Shown: positions 62,935 through 64,000 of the stretch, piece after piece
Layout: every line of letters starts with the position of its first letter
Numbering within the stretch: the first letter of the stretch is position 1
The notes under the pieces: model-generated
Database searches by the model: none
What the model was told of the DNA's origin: nothing
What the model saw: the letters and a program-made list of their open reading frames with translations, nothing else
Program-made: the position numbers and the translations under genes
Origin: Ashinkailepas kermadecensis
Taxonomy: Eukaryota > Arthropoda > Thecostraca > Neolepadidae
Reading direction: 5' to 3'
Assembly (NCBI GenBank): GCA_034440615.1
Contig: JAOTOM010004377.1
Span: 186,001 to 250,000, forward strand
DNA length: 64,000 bases

Positions 62935-63480
62935 CAATAATTTACTGAAAAGTACAGATGATTTTATCACTGTACTTAGAAGTAGTGAACTAAAAGGAAT
63001 ATTTGCGTCCATGGACGTCGAATGCTTGTTCACCAATGTGTCGGTGACCAAAACCATTTATGTCATACTCGGATTTCTTTATGAGAACCCCATGCTAATG
63101 CCACCAAGCCTGCCCAAGAAGTCGTCGAAGTCCATGCTGAAAGCCTGCACAACAGAGTACTGTTCAGATGCCCGGGAGGTCAGATCAACCAACAAGTCGA
63201 CCATGTGGCTATGTGGTCACCCCTTGGTGTCTTGTTTGTGAATGTCTACATGTGTTGCGTGGAAGGGGCTCTCCAGGGCTTGACTGACGAGATCCATGAA
63301 TCATTCTTCTTTATCATGTCTTGTATGATGATATCCATATTTGCATTAATCGTCAATATTTCCTAATAAAAGTATGATCATCTTTGTCTGTTCTACAGAA
63401 GCATATCACGCCAAAGAGAGGAATTTGATAAGAACCCAATCAATTTATCATGGTCCAAAAAAACTATGCTTCCTAGCCCT
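62935..63480 (+). pseudogene. Penelope-like element reverse transcriptase fragment (plus)
   Basis: SELKGIFASMDVECLFTNVS is the Penelope RT motif A (SxDVxxLFTNVP). It is followed by LKACTTE and, after a frameshift, FRCPGGQINQQVDHVAMWSP LGVLFVN (motif B region; the usual MGSPLG reads MWSPLG). Then DEIHESFFFIMS, another shift, and a worn catalytic-box region. Inactive. It begins where the minus-strand copy ends. Confidence 0.8.
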
Positions 63481-63559
63481 AAAATGCGGGTAAACCTAGT
63501 TGCACCTTAACATATCCACGAGACAAGTCTTACACACACTTTACCTCCATGAAGCAAAC

Positions 63560-63810
63560 AAAGTGGTTAGGTTTGGTTAGGTTAGGTTATGCTGTTCTTT
63601 TAGGTTGGAAAAAATGATTTTTTTTTGTGGAAATTTTTCGCCGAAAGAATTTTTTTATTTCTTAAAAAAACAGATTACACAAGGCTAGGTTAGAATACGC
63701 TAAGTCATGTTTTCTCATGTGAAAACGTTTGAGAAAAGTGGTCGAAAATAGTCCTTTTTAAGTACTTGTTCTCGGACATGTAAGGTTAGGCCAGGTTACG
63801 TTAGATTACG
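63560..63810 (+). repeat. Degenerate TTAGG (telomere-like) motifs
   Basis: GGTTAGGTTTGGTTAGGTTA GGTTATG at 63566-63592, AGGCTAGGTTAG near 63682 and AAGGTTAGGCCAGGTTACG near 63782. TTAGG is the ancestral arthropod telomere repeat. Confidence 0.65.
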
Positions 63811-64000
63811 TTTCCTTTTTTCGTTCAATTGAACGCAATTTTTGTCCCATATTATTCAACTCCAACTCCAATATTCTTGGTGATATTTTGCCTGTTAACT
63901 GAAAATTACGCATTTTCAGAGGAAATTAGTTGCCACATCATGTTAGCCACATCCATGAACATTGCATTTGAAAAACGAAATCTCAAGAATTAAAAAGTTA

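Overview
The window is animal nuclear DNA, most likely from an arthropod with a repeat-rich genome (crustacean or chelicerate; I cannot place it more closely). Spliced genes have GC-rich exons separated by long AT-rich introns. There are several families of tRNA-derived SINEs, Penelope-like retroelement pieces, a hAT-type element, five long (TA)n tracts, many minisatellites and degenerate TTAGG/AACCT motifs. One gene is a SmydA-type SET/MYND protein, a class expanded in arthropods, and another resembles the arthropod DM4/DM12 secreted family.

Layout. Positions 1-3600 are AT-rich repeats. Positions 3633-13900 hold ribosomal protein S25 (+ strand, four coding exons, a 7.9 kb second intron packed with SINEs and fold-back elements). 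Positions 14-20.5 kb are GC-rich sequence without a recognisable gene, plus three minisatellites. Positions 20.5-33.4 kb hold a SET/MYND methyltransferase-like gene (+ strand, at least eight exons); its SET exon carries either a 1-base frameshift or an unusual acceptor. Positions 33.4-42.2 kb are mobile DNA: a complete hAT-like element with 8-bp target duplications, an inverted array of degenerate repeats, a Penelope-type hairpin and two SINEs. Positions 42273-43541 encode an intact, uninterrupted CDK10 kinase. Positions 46258-46779 (- strand) encode a small secreted DM4/DM12-like protein. From 47 kb to the end I see no conventional gene: a perfect-TSD hAT MITE, large hairpins, a palindromic pair of Penelope GIY-YIG fragments, a 45-bp minisatellite, a 2.6 kb minisatellite built from 15- and 17-bp units, a LINE reverse transcriptase relic, and a second inverted Penelope pair.

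The genes are unrelated in function: translation (RpS25), putative lysine methylation or transcriptional control (SmydA), ETS2/cyclin M-type kinase signalling (CDK10) and a secreted protein. They do not form a functional cluster. What stands out is repeat architecture: head-to-head, 5'-truncated Penelope dimers and hairpins, SINEs that share one body under different tRNA heads, and several independent minisatellites that each mix two unit lengths. Exon limits come from reading frame, splice consensus and remembered family sequence only; no search was run.
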